Both the position numbers and the translations under genes were made by a program. The notes below the pieces were generated by a model. The model had not been told where the DNA came from. It ran no database searches and saw only the letters and a program-made list of their open reading frames with translations. DNA of 60,000 bases from Bolinopsis microptera (lineage: Eukaryota > Ctenophora > Tentaculata > Lobata > Bolinopsidae). Position 1 is the first letter of the stretch, and each line of letters begins with the position of its first letter. Of the stretch, positions 1-10,482 are shown in pieces. The stretch covers positions 11,457,837 to 11,517,836 of the forward strand of contig NC_087080.1 in the NCBI RefSeq assembly GCF_026151205.1, written 5' to 3'.

Positions 1-210
1 ATCCAATTTGTCTAAATAATTATAAAAAAATTATATAAATCATACCAATAGGCAATGAAAAAGAATATATATTGTGTGACAATAAGGGATATGATCCAGA
101 TTCGGGTAAAACAATCTTCAAAGTTACCAAAACTTTTTCATCTGACTGTCTTTCGGGAAATTCAAGGTTTTATTACACGAGAAGTCTTCAAATATAGCTT
201 GTTATTTCAG

Positions 211-320
211 TATTTAAGGAAACAGGGAGCGATAAACCTGCTACAATGTTGCCTGACTGTGAAAGAGAAAATGGATACTTTTAACACCACATCCGTGGAT
301 TCAGAAATCAGATTTACTGG
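211..320 (+). CDS. SNX14: SNX14 upstream exon: N-terminal half of RGS domain
   Basis: The frame reads YLRKQGAINLLQCCLTVKEK, which matches the start of the SNX14 RGS domain (pattern YLRxQGxxxLLQxCLTVxE). A polypyrimidine-AG acceptor (gttatttcag) ends at 210 and leaves the frame in phase 0. A possible donor GTTTGT at 321 leaves phase 2, which is exactly what the next recognised exon (24195) needs. Joined, the distance from CLTV to the next conserved block (FYDLYF, human IYKTYC) is within one residue of that in human SNX14 as I recall it. The open frame continues upstream (EVFKYSLLFQ also looks RGS-like), so the exon may start earlier than 211. The first part of the protein (membrane anchor, PXA domain) must lie left of the window. 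The donor is weak, so the end is inferred. Confidence 0.6.
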
Positions 321-395
321 GTTTGTAGTCTCCTTATTTCGTTAAATATTTTTATAAATAAAATTTGTGATTTAATATGGCTTTTATAATATATA

Positions 396-2208
396 GGGGG
401 GGGGGGGGGGGGGGTGTCACGTCCGTCTTTGTCCGCTTGTCTCATAGAATCCAAAAAGGACAGGACATAGGCGGACATAGGCGGACATAGACGGACATAG
501 GCGGACATAGACGGACATAGGCGGACATAGGCGGACATTAATGGACACCTAAATTGCTAAATAAAATGTTCAATTTTTGCTGTTATAGGGGGATCATGTT
601 TTTTGTCCGTTCGGTACCCTATATTTTCAAAACGGACAAAAATAGAGCGGACAAAAACGGACAAAAATGGACAAAAACGGACAAAAATGGAAATAACATT
701 TAGATGCTTCCTCCTCCTACTCTTCCTCCTCCTCCCCCTGGGTCTTCCTGATCTTCCTCAGTCCTCTTCTTCCTCCCCTCCTCAGTCCTCCTCCTACTCC
801 TCCTCCTCGTCCTCAGTCCTCCTCATCAGTCCTCAACAGTCCTCCTCCTCCCCAGTCCTCCTCCTCCTCCTGAGTCCTCCTCCTGGGTCCTCCTCCTGGG
901 TCCTTCTCCTCCTCTTCATCCTCCTCCTCTTCCTCCTCAGTCCTCAGTCCTCCTCCTCATCCTTCTCTTCAGTCCTCCATCCTCCTCCTCAGTCCTCCCC
1001 CAGTCCCCCTCCTCCTCCTATTCAGTCCTCCTCCTCCTCCTCCTCCTTCTCAGTCCTCCTCAGTCCTCCTCCTCCTCCTCCTCCTCTTCCCTCTCAGTCA
1101 TCCTCCTCAGCCATCCTCCTCAGTCCTCCTCAGTCCTCCTCAGTCCTCCTCCTCAGTCCTCCTCCTCCTGGGTCCTCCTCCTCCTCTTCATCCTCCTCCT
1201 CTTCCTCCTCGGTCCTCAGTCCTCCTCCTCCTGGGTCCTCCTCCTCATCCTTCTCATCAGTCCTCCTCCTCCCCAGTCCTCTCCCAGTCCCCCTCCTTCT
1301 CCTCCTCCTATTCAGTCCTCCTCCTCCTCCTCCTCCTCAGTTCTCCTCAGTTCTCCTCAGTCCTCCTTCTCATTTCTCCTAAGTCCTCCTCCTGCGTCCT
1401 CCTCCTGGGTCCTCCTCCTCCTGGGTCCTCCTCCTCCTGGGTCCTCCTTCTCCTCCTCAGTCCTTCTCCTCCTCCTCCTCAGTCCTCTTCCTCCTCTTCC
1501 TCCTCCTCCTCCCTCTCAGTCATCCTCCTCAGCCATCCTCCTCAGCCATCCTCCTCAGTCCTCCTCCTTCTCAGTCCTCCTCAGTCCTCCTCCTGAGTCC
1601 TCCTCCTCCTCAGTCATCCTCCTCAGTCATCCTCAGTCATCATTCTCAGTCATCCTCAGTCATCCTCCTCAGTTCTCCTCCTCCTTATTTTATCACTCAT
1701 TATTTTATTACTCATTATGTTTACATACTATATCCTTATGTCCCTAGAAGGGTGTTCTGCTAACAGTTTTCGACTGACTTGAATGTCCTGCACAGCAGAT
1801 TGAAGCTTCTTAAATTATTTTTATTCTTATTGTATTGCTGTGTAAATTTGATTCTAATTCTAATTCTAATTCTAATTCCTCCTCCTAGGTCCTCCTTCTG
1901 GGTCCTCCTCCTCCTCCTCCTCCTCCTGGGTCTTCCTGATCCTTCTCCTCCCTCTCAGTCATCCTCCTCAGTCATCCTCCTCAGTCATCTTCCTCAGCCA
2001 TCCTCCTCAGCCATCCTTCTCAGCCATCCTCCTCAGTACTCTTCAGTACTCTTCAGTCCTCAAAATGTTTGTCCGCTAATGTCCACCAATGTCCGCTAAT
2101 GTCCACCAATGTCCATCCAAGTCCGCCAATGTCCGTCCGGGTCCGCCAATGTCCGTCCGAGTCCGCCAATGTCCGTCCGAGTCCGCCAATGTCCGTCCGT
2201 GTCCCCCA
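396..2208. mobile_element. G-run ended element, left part: GGACAT array plus CCT-rich core (copy 1)
   Basis: Starts with a run of 19 G followed by TGTCACGTCCGTC. Next come about ten 10-bp units of the GGACATAGGC type (467-538), a spacer with ACGGACAAAA repeats (640-690), about 1 kb of nearly pure pyrimidine built from CCT, CAGTCCTC and CTGGGTCC words (700-1680 and 1885-2060), and an array of GTCCGCCAAT/GTCCGTCCGA units (2070-2208). The same order recurs in the complete copy at 18516-20480. The C-run right end is missing here, but a matching one lies at 6691-6786. Long open frames in the CCT core encode only Ser/Pro/Leu runs and are not genes. Confidence 0.75.
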
Positions 2209-2346
2209 GCTCAAGATTTATGCGAGATTGCGAGCCAGACTCATCGCACAAAATTTGTAAATAAATGAGGAAACAGAAAAAGTGTAACTTAAAAGTTGAG
2301 GGAATTAGGAACTTAACATGTATTTTATACTCTTAACGTGTATTTT

Positions 2347-5300
2347 TTTTTTTAGGATGGTGTGAGACAGTAACGAGTCCGCATGGCAGTGAAAGCAGCC
2401 AGTAAGTTTATCGCCTCGACGAAGATCGCTGGATACCTTCTTTGTGCAACTTTTTCCATCATTGCTAGTACGACACTCAATTTTGGGACATGGAATGTTT
2501 GTGGTCTCTCCACCACTCACAAGCAACATCTTGTTGCAGAGGACATCGACAGATACGATTTAGATATTTTGGCCTTACAAGAAACCAAAACTCGTGAATT
2601 CTTGGAAACAACACTTCCCGGTCATCATAGACTGTTTCTGTTTGACCAGAAGCAGGGTAGACATGGAGGTCTTGGTTTTGTTGTTAACAAGCGTTTTATG
2701 GACAGTGTTTTATCGCATCATCAGATCAGTGACAGAGTTGTTTACATGGACGTTAAACTAAAACCCAATCGGGTAAACAAACCACCTTGTTATATCAGAA
2801 TTATAAATTGTTACAGTCCTACTAATCCTAAATCAGTCCAGAACCCTCAACTAGCTGATCAATTTTATGGTGAGCTTCTTGAGGCTATCAGTGTTCCTGC
2901 TCGATTTGAAGTATGGATGTTAGGTGACTTCAATGCCAAGTTAGGCAAGCGTTCACTTGTTGATGAAGAAAATGGTTTACAGCAGCACATAGGTAGGCAT
3001 GGTGTTGGTAGAAGGAACGAGAATGGAGAGAGATTGTTACATTTTCTGGCAGCAAATGGCTTATTTGCTACCAATACTTCATTCTCCCACAGCAGCAGGC
3101 ATATAACTACACGCACTGGATGGATAAGAGACCAATCCACCCGAAAGAGTAAACCATACTTCTCACAGATAGACTATATACTTTGCAAGTCCAGGAGCAA
3201 AGCACTACTGACTGATGCAAGGTCATATGCGGGAACTAAGCACCGCAGTGACCACAAGCTTGTAGTTGCAAAAGCAGATTTTTCCCTGCGTTATAGTTTC
3301 TACAGGAAGAAGAGGACTACTCAGAAGGCATTCAACACAACCACTCTTGTAGGTAGCATTGCAGCGCAACAACAGTTTAAATCTGCACTTACTGTTAACA
3401 TTAACCAACTTGTATCTGAACCTGACTATTCTTCTAATGATACTTGTCAACAGTTCGGAAAACTATTTAAAAGTGTTGAGACTGCTGCCATCTCCACTGT
3501 GGGTCTACGTGAGCCACAGCGAAAGAGACACCACTCTTCTGATAGTGAAGTTGTCGAAATGTCAGAGGAAAGAAAACGATTGCTACAACTTCTGAATAAT
3601 AATGAATACAGAGACAGAAAGGACTTGAGATCAAAAATTAACAAACTCTCAAATGACATTAAGAAGCGACTGAATACTCTCAGAATAGAAGTTGCAAACA
3701 GTCTTGCAGACTCTATCAATAATACAGACGACGGCCGTAAAATGTTTGAAGCTGTCCGGCAACTATCAGGTAACAAGAAATCAGACTCCATCTCTGTTTT
3801 TAATGACAAGAATCAACTGGTAGATAATGAGAGTGACAAAGCTGACATTATACGCAACTATTTTGAGCAACACTACACAGGACCAGACAGTGAACCTCCA
3901 CTTGAGCCGTTTGTTGGCAGTCCTCAGCCACTAAACAATCCCATAACATCCTTTGAAGTGGAACAAGCTGCCAAAAAGCTAAGAAATGGTAAGGCTGTTG
4001 GTCCTGATGGTATACCAAACGAATTCCTTAAACACTCCCCACCTATTTTCTATTCTACATTTGCACAGCTGACCAATCAATCTTTTGAACGTCATGAACA
4101 TGTACCTTCATTCACTGAAGGATTCCTTACCCCACTGCAAAAACCTGGTAAGCCACGTGGACCTTTAAAAAGTTTGCGCCCTCTTTGTCTTTTAAACGGC
4201 ACCAGGAAGATATTGTCCATGATAGTCCTTAGACGCATTCAAAGACAAGTTTCTCAGTACACTGGACCTTGGCAAAATGCCTACAAGCCTGGCCATAGCT
4301 GTGCAAATATTGTTTGGACACAACGGATCCTAGTTTCAGTTGTAAAGGAGAAACGCTGGTCTCTACACAAAATGGGTATTGATATGTCATCTGCATTCGA
4401 CACCATTAAGAGATCAGTTTTGCTAGAACTTCTTGCTGATGCTGGTTGTAGTGAAGACGACATCCGACTGGTAAGGTACCTACTCTCATGTACCAAACTG
4501 AAGATTAAAGTGAGGTCTACCGTATCAGGGGAGTTCATTGTCACGATAGGTGCGTTCCAAGGTGATAGTTTGTCTGGAAACCTTTTCACCCTGTATTTGG
4601 CTGGCGCACTTTACCACCTTCGTGCCTTTATGTCTTATCTAAGACCCAACCCTCCGTTTGCTGAAAACCTGCTACCTCTTGAGTGGGAGTACGCAGACGA
4701 CGCAGACTTCACAGACGAGGATAAAAAGAATTTGGAGTCCATGTTACCAATATGCAAGGAGATATTGGAGGAGTGGAATCTTTTTGTCAACGAATCAAAA
4801 ACAGAGTTCACACATATCTATCTGGCCGAGAAGAACGAAGTTGATGACAAAGGAGAGCCACTTCGAGGAAGAGAGCCCTGGAGATCATCTATCTCACTTG
4901 GTTCCAAATTGTGCAGCAACGAGGACATAAAAAGACGATGTATTCTGGCAAATCTTGCTTTCCAAACCTACAAGAAAGTTTGGGAACAAGGTAAACGCAT
5001 ACCTCTTAAGACCAGACTTAAGATCTACGAAGCCCAGGTGGTCTCCGTCTTAATGTATAATTGTAGCTGCTGGGCAGCTTCAAAGCAGCTACTGAGTAAA
5101 CTGGATATTTGCCACAGAAAGCATCTGAGGCAAATCATCAGAATGACTTACCCTAATATAATCAAAAACGACACCCTTTACAAGAGATGTGAAGTGGTTC
5201 CACTCAGTGAGCGTGTTGCATGTGCACGATGGAGGATGCTCGGACATGTCCTTCGCAGTGATAACAACTCACCTGCACAGCTTGCATTACACTTTGCAGT

Positions 5301-5571
5301 AGAGAGTCAGAGTACTAAAAAGGGTAGAGTAGGTAGACACCAGTCGAACTTGCTTAAGACTATTAAATTTGATTTAGGTAGCAGGAACATTCCATTTGTA
5401 AATACAGACGATTTGTACAATTTAAGACTTTTAGCCTCTGATAGAGCGGGATGGAAGAAGTTGTTATAGCTTGTGTATCAGTTTTTCTTTTTTTTCTGGC
5501 TACTTATCAGATCTTTAAGATGTTCATTTATGTTCTATTTTTGATTTGAATAAAGTTATATAATATAATAA
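2347..5571 (+). mobile_element. Near full-length non-LTR retrotransposon with 13-bp target-site duplication
   Basis: The element is bounded by identical copies of TAACGTGTATTTT at 2334-2346 and 5572-5584. It has a ~36-bp leader, one long uninterrupted ORF (2383-5469), a ~100-bp 3' UTR with AATAAAG, and a short TAATAATAATAA-like tail instead of long poly(A), as in RTE/CR1-type LINEs. The exact duplication and open frame suggest a fairly recent insertion. It lies between the two parts of the split G-run element. Confidence 0.85.
2383..5469 (+). CDS. LINE endonuclease-reverse transcriptase polyprotein
   Basis: One 1028-residue frame. The N-terminal third is an apurinic-type endonuclease (FGTWNVCGL, LALQETK, INCYSPTN, MLGDFNAKLG, QIDYILC, HRSDHKLVV). 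The centre is a reverse transcriptase: block with NGKAVGPDGIPNEFL, GIDMSSAFDTI, AFQGDSLSGNLF and catalytic EWEYADDADF. The C-terminal part carries the Trp/Cys/His-rich region common in these LINEs (YNCSCWAA, ARWRMLGHVLRSDNNS). It would nick target DNA and copy its own RNA by target-primed reverse transcription. No frameshift or stop is present, so it may still be functional. Clade is unresolved; I lean to RTE/CR1-like. The ATG is the first in frame after a pyrimidine-rich leader. Confidence 0.92.
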   Translation: MAVKAASKFIASTKIAGYLLCATFSIIASTTLNFGTWNVCGLSTTHKQHLVAEDIDRYDLDILALQETKTREFLETTLPGHHRLFLFDQKQGRHGGLGFVVNKRFMDSVLSHHQISDRVVYMDVKLKPNRVNKPPCYIRIINCYSPTNPKSVQNPQLADQFYGELLEAISVPARFEVWMLGDFNAKLGKRSLVDEENGLQQHIGRHGVGRRNENGERLLHFLAANGLFATNTSFSHSSRHITTRTGWIRDQSTRKSKPYFSQIDYILCKSRSKALLTDARSYAGTKHRSDHKLVVAKADFSLRYSFYRKKRTTQKAFNTTTLVGSIAAQQQFKSALTVNINQLVSEPDYSSNDTCQQFGKLFKSVETAAISTVGLREPQRKRHHSSDSEVVEMSEERKRLLQLLNNNEYRDRKDLRSKINKLSNDIKKRLNTLRIEVANSLADSINNTDDGRKMFEAVRQLSGNKKSDSISVFNDKNQLVDNESDKADIIRNYFEQHYTGPDSEPPLEPFVGSPQPLNNPITSFEVEQAAKKLRNGKAVGPDGIPNEFLKHSPPIFYSTFAQLTNQSFERHEHVPSFTEGFLTPLQKPGKPRGPLKSLRPLCLLNGTRKILSMIVLRRIQRQVSQYTGPWQNAYKPGHSCANIVWTQRILVSVVKEKRWSLHKMGIDMSSAFDTIKRSVLLELLADAGCSEDDIRLVRYLLSCTKLKIKVRSTVSGEFIVTIGAFQGDSLSGNLFTLYLAGALYHLRAFMSYLRPNPPFAENLLPLEWEYADDADFTDEDKKNLESMLPICKEILEEWNLFVNESKTEFTHIYLAEKNEVDDKGEPLRGREPWRSSISLGSKLCSNEDIKRRCILANLAFQTYKKVWEQGKRIPLKTRLKIYEAQVVSVLMYNCSCWAASKQLLSKLDICHRKHLRQIIRMTYPNIIKNDTLYKRCEVVPLSERVACARWRMLGHVLRSDNNSPAQLALHFAVESQSTKKGRVGRHQSNLLKTIKFDLGSRNIPFVNTDDLYNLRLLASDRAGWKKLL

Positions 5572-6273
5572 TAACGTGTATTTTATCACTTGTTTATAGC
5601 GTGATAACTTCGACGTAACGCGCGCGAGATTTTTGCGAGTTTCGTTTAAATCTCATAGCTAGGCTCACGATATCGTGAGATTCTCCGCGAGATTTCGGCA
5701 CCCTCTTTCAGCACTACATATTCGGTCGCGCGCTTGCATTTTCATCGCTTTTCAGCGTGTTTATTCACTGTACTGTCTAAGTCTTAAAGGATACTAGTTG
5801 TTATAAGATCAAGATTCACAGTGGTTAGTACTATAGTTACCATGGTTACCATTAAAGGAGGTCCGGTAACGGTCTAAATCTCAAGGTACTATTCCTGGCT
5901 ACAGTCTACTCCATCTTTCTCAGAATATACTTGATACTGCCATAGGCATAGTGAATATTTCTTCATTAAAAGTTTGAGAAAGGGTCTCTTCAACTGGAGA
6001 ACTGACTTATTAATCCTAGCAGGTAATTAACTCTGGATCCTCATCACATTGATTCCATTCTAAATTCTAGCCATAAACAAAACAAACATTACCAGATAAC
6101 TCCGTTTACAATAATTTGACATGTTCCAGTGTGAACGAGGCCTTCCCCGGACAAATCCTTAAATGCCAGTCTTCTCTAGATGAAGTACGAACAGTATAAT
6201 CTATCGGATAACGTATATTACAAGGTGCTCTGATGATAAGTTTAGTAAAATAATTAATAATTGCCAAAAGAAT

Positions 6274-6345
6274 GACTGCTGACGAGACTCGAACCCGAGT
6301 CAACTGCTTGACGATCGCGCCCTAAACCATCGTGCTACGTGAGGC
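6274..6345 (-). ncRNA. tRNA-like promoter head, probably of a SINE
   Basis: On the minus strand an A-box-like TAGCACGATGGTTTAGG is followed about 30 bases on by a B-box-like GGGTTCGAGTCTC, the spacing of an RNA polymerase III internal promoter. The first seven bases (GCCTCAC) do not pair with the 3' end, so it is not a complete cloverleaf and is more likely a SINE head with its body at lower coordinates (to roughly 5820). A decayed tRNA gene is the alternative. Confidence 0.4.
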
Positions 6346-6560
6346 TTACCAAAATAACAATATGTAACATAATATAATTCATAAAAATACGCACGTAAAT
6401 TTTTCGTTATTTATGGATCCAATAACAGTGACATACTTACAATTCTGAGAAATAAACATCGAGCAATATAAAGCGACATACTTACAATTTCGCTTACAAA
6501 GGGACTCGCGAAATCTTTTTAAATAGAAAATAATTTGTGGGGCAAGAAATCTTGCAGGCT

Positions 6561-6589
6561 GGGGGGGGGGGGGGGGGGGGGGGGGGGGT
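6561..6589. repeat. Poly(G) run
   Basis: About 28 consecutive G followed by TGTGGGGAGTAC. A second G-rich tract lies at 6824-6841. The run could be another worn terminus of the G-run family or a slippage tract. Its true length is likely unreliable in assembly. Confidence 0.6.
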
Positions 6590-6690
6590 GTGGGGAGTAC
6601 ATTTCGCCACTGCACGTGACACGTGAAAATCGCACTTTTAGTGTCAAAATCCAATCTCATCGCACTTTTTTTAGAATCTTGATAGGGGCC

Positions 6691-6786
6691 GTGTCCGCCA
6701 ATGTCCCAAAAAACACGTCCGTTGTCTCATAGAATCCAAAAAGGACAGGACATAGGCAGACATAGACGGACATGACACCCCCCCCC
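6691..6786. mobile_element. Right end of G-run/CCT element (likely partner of 396-2208)
   Basis: Contains GTGTCCGCCAATGTCCCA, CACGTCCGTTGTCTCATAG, AGGACAGGACATAGGC and CATGACACC followed by a C run, almost identical to the right end of the complete copy (20378-20480). It starts inside the GTCCGCCAAT array, just where copy 1 breaks off at 2208. The two pieces therefore make one complete element if the ~4.5 kb between them, which includes the LINE at 2347-5571, is removed. Confidence 0.65.
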
Positions 6787-6895
6787 AATATAATACAAAA
6801 TTTACTTAAAGGCTGACTGCCAAAGGGGGGAGGGGGGGGGGGTTAATAGTCAGTGTACATACACATACATACATGCTACATGAAGAGGTCTCCTC

Positions 6896-7628
6896 CTAGT
6901 CGTTGGAGTGGCCTGCATCACACACATCTCTTCTACGGCGTAACATGTTCCTCCATTCCACTCGCTTTAGAGCCAACTGTTTTACTGCATCTCTGCTGAT
7001 GTTATCGACACCTGTAAATTCAGCCGCATCCTCGAGTACACAGGCCATCCAGCCTTTGCGGGGTCGTCCTCTCAGTCTCTTTCCATAGTTTGGTTTCCAA
7101 TCCAGTAAGAAATTGGGGAACCGCGTCTCTGGTATTCTGACAACATGTCCGTACCACCTTAGTCTAGCCGCACCGATGAAAGTTTCGATAGACTTAATTC
7201 CAGCACGCCTGAGAACTTCTTCATTGGAGACATGGAAGAACCACTTTAAGATTCTTCTCAGGGAGGTCAGATGGAAGACCTCAAACCGTTTCATCTGCTT
7301 CTTTGTTGTGTTCCACACTTCAGCTCCATATAACAGAATAGTAATAACAGCAGCCTTGTAGATACGGATCTTGGTGTACATACGTTGGGTCTTATTATAC
7401 CACCGCCGTGTTTTATATTTGAGACTTGTTTCTTTGCAGAAAAGCATATTCAGCTGCCTTAAAAACCATGTTAAAATTGAGCCGAAAATAATCTTTCGGT
7501 TTTCGAAGTCCACACCTACCCTTTGAATTTCGATATACGATTTTCGACTCGAGGAATCCCCTTGTAATGCGATCTCGGATAGCAGACCTCCCCTTCGCAG
7601 TACGAGCTCGGAATTTATGTCCGTTCAA
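6896..7628 (-). pseudogene. 5'-truncated LINE fragment: RT C-terminal domain
   Basis: A frame of ~205 residues reads KIRIYKAAVITILLYGAEVW, RRILK, ARLRWYGHVVRI and RLRGRPRKGW, and ends AGHSND. This is the C-terminal domain after the polymerase of a jockey/RTE-like LINE. The same family recurs at 51024-53219, which ends in the same AGHSND, so both are copies of one LINE subfamily. All upstream endonuclease and polymerase sequence is absent, typical of incomplete reverse transcription. A frame break near 7500 shows decay. Confidence 0.8.
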
Positions 7629-7643
7629 ACAAAGTCCGATAAG
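7617..7643. mobile_element. Solo terminus related to the pogo-like element at 40528-41416
   Basis: ATGTCCGTTCAAACAAAGTC followed by CGATAAGG closely matches the right end of the element at 40528-41416 (ATGTCCGTCCAAATAAGGTC then CGATAAGG). No left terminus was found nearby, so this is a truncated relic. Confidence 0.5.
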
Positions 7644-8290
7644 GCAACTACTGCATCATATATTGTGATAAATCCAACTAGGCAAGGATCATGCTTATAA
7701 ATCAAAGTTTTTCTCGACTTGAACTTACTAAGTCTTGTAACCTACTGGAGTTTGGCCACTGACCCACTGAATCAAAAACGACCAGATATTAATTTTAGGA
7801 TGTCGGGAAATTCATATTGTAGATTTTAATTATCTGGGTTTTCAATTGTGCTACGAATCCGATTTTGATTTAATAACACTGAATCTCCTGTTTCACTCTG
7901 GAAGAGAGGATCCAACTTTAAGATCGGAGATCCGACCTGTTAGTATAACATCAGTACCGGAGATCAGACTATTTCGCTTGATATTGGACCCATAAATCTA
8001 ATCATATATTCAAAACAGCACGGGATGTAACCACGATTACGTTAGATAATATATACCAGCTTTCGGGGTTGCAAGACCCCAAAGGCAGGCAGAGCATCCC
8101 AAATCCTCATGCTACCGTCACGCTGACCACCTATGTCCAGCCTCTCTAGTCTCAAAACAGCTATTGGGCCCGAGATCCGACCCTTGTCCCAGGTCCCTAG
8201 TGTCCCGTTAGTAAGATATTGTTCACGTAAGCCAGATTTTGGTCATTAAGACCTCCTCCCGCACTAAAATTCACTTTACCCTAAGCTAAA
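7644..8290. other. Gene-free stretch with a dispersed repeat
   Basis: No coding exon is apparent. Around 8085-8285 there is a dispersed repeat (CCTCATGCTA, CTATTGGGCCCGAGATCCGA, CCTAGTGTCC, GCCAGATTTTGGTCA) that recurs in the same orientation at about 14785-14930. Separately, 7505-7600 recurs as an inverted, diverged copy near 18285-18370 (CGATATACGAT, TTGTAATGC). Confidence 0.55.
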
Positions 8291-8360
8291 GCCGGCTATA
8301 AAAATTGTAGCCGGCTATAAGCCGGCTTATAGCCGGTTAGTAGCCGGCTTATAGCCGGTC
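8291..8360. repeat. Clustered AGCCGGCTTATAGCCGG palindromes
   Basis: Five overlapping copies of GCCGGCTATA/GCCGGCTTAT in alternating orientation can fold into strong hairpins. It looks like the core of a small foldback element or a recombination-prone palindrome. No function is assignable. Confidence 0.6.
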
Positions 8361-8545
8361 GGTGATCTACCAATTTCCCCGCGTGGGAGCTTGACATTCT
8401 CTGACTAAGTTAGTTGTGTTTCTAGTGTTTGGTGTTTATAGTCGGAGACCAACCGTTGTAAAAGGCCATCTCGTTATTTTGAAATATTGCCCTTTTGTAA
8501 GACGCAAATGTGCCTGGCCCATTAAGAGAAATGCCCAATTAAGTA

Positions 8546-8740
8546 CCTTACGAGACATATTTATATGGTACGGAATTTGGGGATTTTTGGAAAAAATGGG
8601 AAAAAATCCCCATATTTTCGTACTGAATTTCTGAAATTTCGTACTAAATTACTGTATTTCTGAAAAAAATCCCCATATTTTCGTTCCCCCATAATTTCGA
8701 TCCCCGCTAATTATGATCCACATAAATATGTCTTGTAAGG
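8546..8740. mobile_element. MITE with TA duplication, TIR CCTTACRAGACATATTTAT
   Basis: The left end CCTTACGAGACATATTTAT and the inverted right end ATAAATATGTCTTGTAAGG lie 195 bp apart and are each flanked by TA, as expected of Tc1/mariner-type elements. The interior is AT-rich and non-coding. A larger relative with near-identical termini lies at 34986-35573. Confidence 0.8.
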
Positions 8741-8944
8741 TATATCATTCTCCAACTTTTTAGATGTTTCTGGACACCAAGTCAGTTATCTTGCATCTTC
8801 GGAAAAATGTTATGTTCCTCATGAATCTTTAGGATCTTTCTTGTAACCAGTCCAATAGCCCATTTGTAAGTATTTTCATTGTTCGTTTGGCAAAAATCCG
8901 TTTTTCAGCCATATTTCCGAAAATAGGCATTTAAGGTATAATAT

Positions 8945-10000
8945 GTTGCTTCATAAGTTGTATATCAATATGGCTATTAGGTACACTTTGGTGTATCGGA
9001 ATAGTTTCTACGACCACGAGATAATAACCGTCGAGAAATCGCTTTTGACACGAAAAGCTAACGAAATGGCCTTTTAGAACGGTTGGTCTCCGACTAGTTT
9101 GAAAGAATGCAAACAAAAAATCTCTAATTTAAATAAAATTTTACAAAAATTGAAAAATAGAAGAGAATATCTCATCACTTTATAACCTTTCTATCGTTTA
9201 AGGTACGTCTTTCATCTTTCGTTTGAGTCATGGAAACCATGATCATGTTATATCAAATAATTAAATGTTTATAAAAAAAAGGTATTCTCCATAATTAGAT
9301 GAAATCAATGATCAGTTAATAATAATAAATTGTCTCATTGCTAGAATATCGCACATATAATATATTAGAAAAATCAATAATAATTATAGCGATGACCAGT
9401 CATCTGTATTTTAAAATTATGTATTTATAAAAGGCCAACACATCAATTTTAACTAGCTTTCACCATTCTAATTTGACACAAATTGTTTCATATTTCACGA
9501 ATTAATTCTTCTGTCGACACATTTCAAGTGTTTCACTTGTTTGAAACAGATAAAATCTATATTGTCAATTATTAAAACAGTTCATCTTTACCACCAGCTT
9601 CATTGTTTGATCAATGCCACCTTTTCTTTGTCCTCGTCAGCCTTATCTTTGACGTAAAGTCTCATCCCAATACAGATAAGTAAAGCTATGAGACAGAATC
9701 CAGCTAAAATCTCTGCTGACGCTGAAAATATAATATGATAAGGAAATCTATAACATTTTAATAATATTATACACTGTTTAGGGTATAATTTCAACTTTTA
9801 TTAAAGTTGTGCAAAGAAAACTATTGTTTTGAATGTTTAAATGTAAATGTAAATTATACTTTTATTCACATTTTGTAAATTATAGTTTTGTTCACATTGA
9901 CGCACATTCTTTGTGTTGTTGGCTAATCATGACGTAATCGTAAGAAAATACCTCATTTCAATTCATTTTCATTTTCATTTCATAAATGTTCAACATACCT
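8945..10000. repeat. Segmental duplication, copy A (carries extra MFS last exon)
   Basis: About 1.05 kb closely matching 10483-11674 (copy B). Copy B has an extra ~140 bp at about 10546-10690, absent here. The right boundary falls within 2 bases of the exon-intron junction of the MFS gene in copy B (after CAACATACCT). The unit includes the last intron, last coding exon and 3' flank. Confidence 0.85.
9600..9721 (-). pseudogene. Duplicated terminal exon of the MFS transporter
   Basis: Encodes the same C-terminal segment as the real last exon (11271-11392): a membrane helix ILAGFCLIALLICIGMRLYV then a charged tail KDKADEDKEKVALIKQ and stop. The acceptor (atattttcag) is intact. No second copy of the upstream exons exists, so it is an orphan exon. 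It could serve as an alternative last exon giving an identical peptide but a different 3' UTR, or be a fossil. Confidence 0.75.
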
Positions 10001-10482
10001 GTCGACAATCACTAGCTAAACTGAGATACAATGGGACTTACAAAATGTGCTGGAAGATATAGTCATATTGTAGATTATTATACATAACCTGACTGCCTGA
10101 GCTTAAATGCCTGATTCCGATGGTGCCCAACAAATCCATTATGTTGATACCAATCTATACATGTGTTCTATTGTGATGAGGGGTCAGATTGTTATTACAC
10201 CCAGTGCAGCTATCAATGTACACTGTTGGGCTTACTCAATTCACGCACTGTTTTATAAGCTACTTGTGTCGGATTCCGATTAACGATTGGTGCCTAGTGG
10301 GCAGTGCAGAGTCGATAGTATAGTGCTCTGTATCAGTATAGTGCTCTTGTTTGAAGTGAAAACAAATAAGAATAACTGAGCCCATGTCTTATCAGCACCT
10401 GCTAGCACTATCAATATGACGCTATCAATATGACAGTGAATGGGCAGTGAAAAATGTGGCCTATAGTTGATAGTGACTAATG

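Noticed and set aside
603-1382. Open frame of 259 codons rich in Ser, Pro and Leu
   Set aside because: It is a by-product of CCT-rich low-complexity DNA inside a repeat element. It has no domain, and the same tract gives broken frames in copy 2.
2069-2260. Short frame of repeated MSxxV/RP residues
   Set aside because: Translation of the GTCCGCCAAT array, not a protein.
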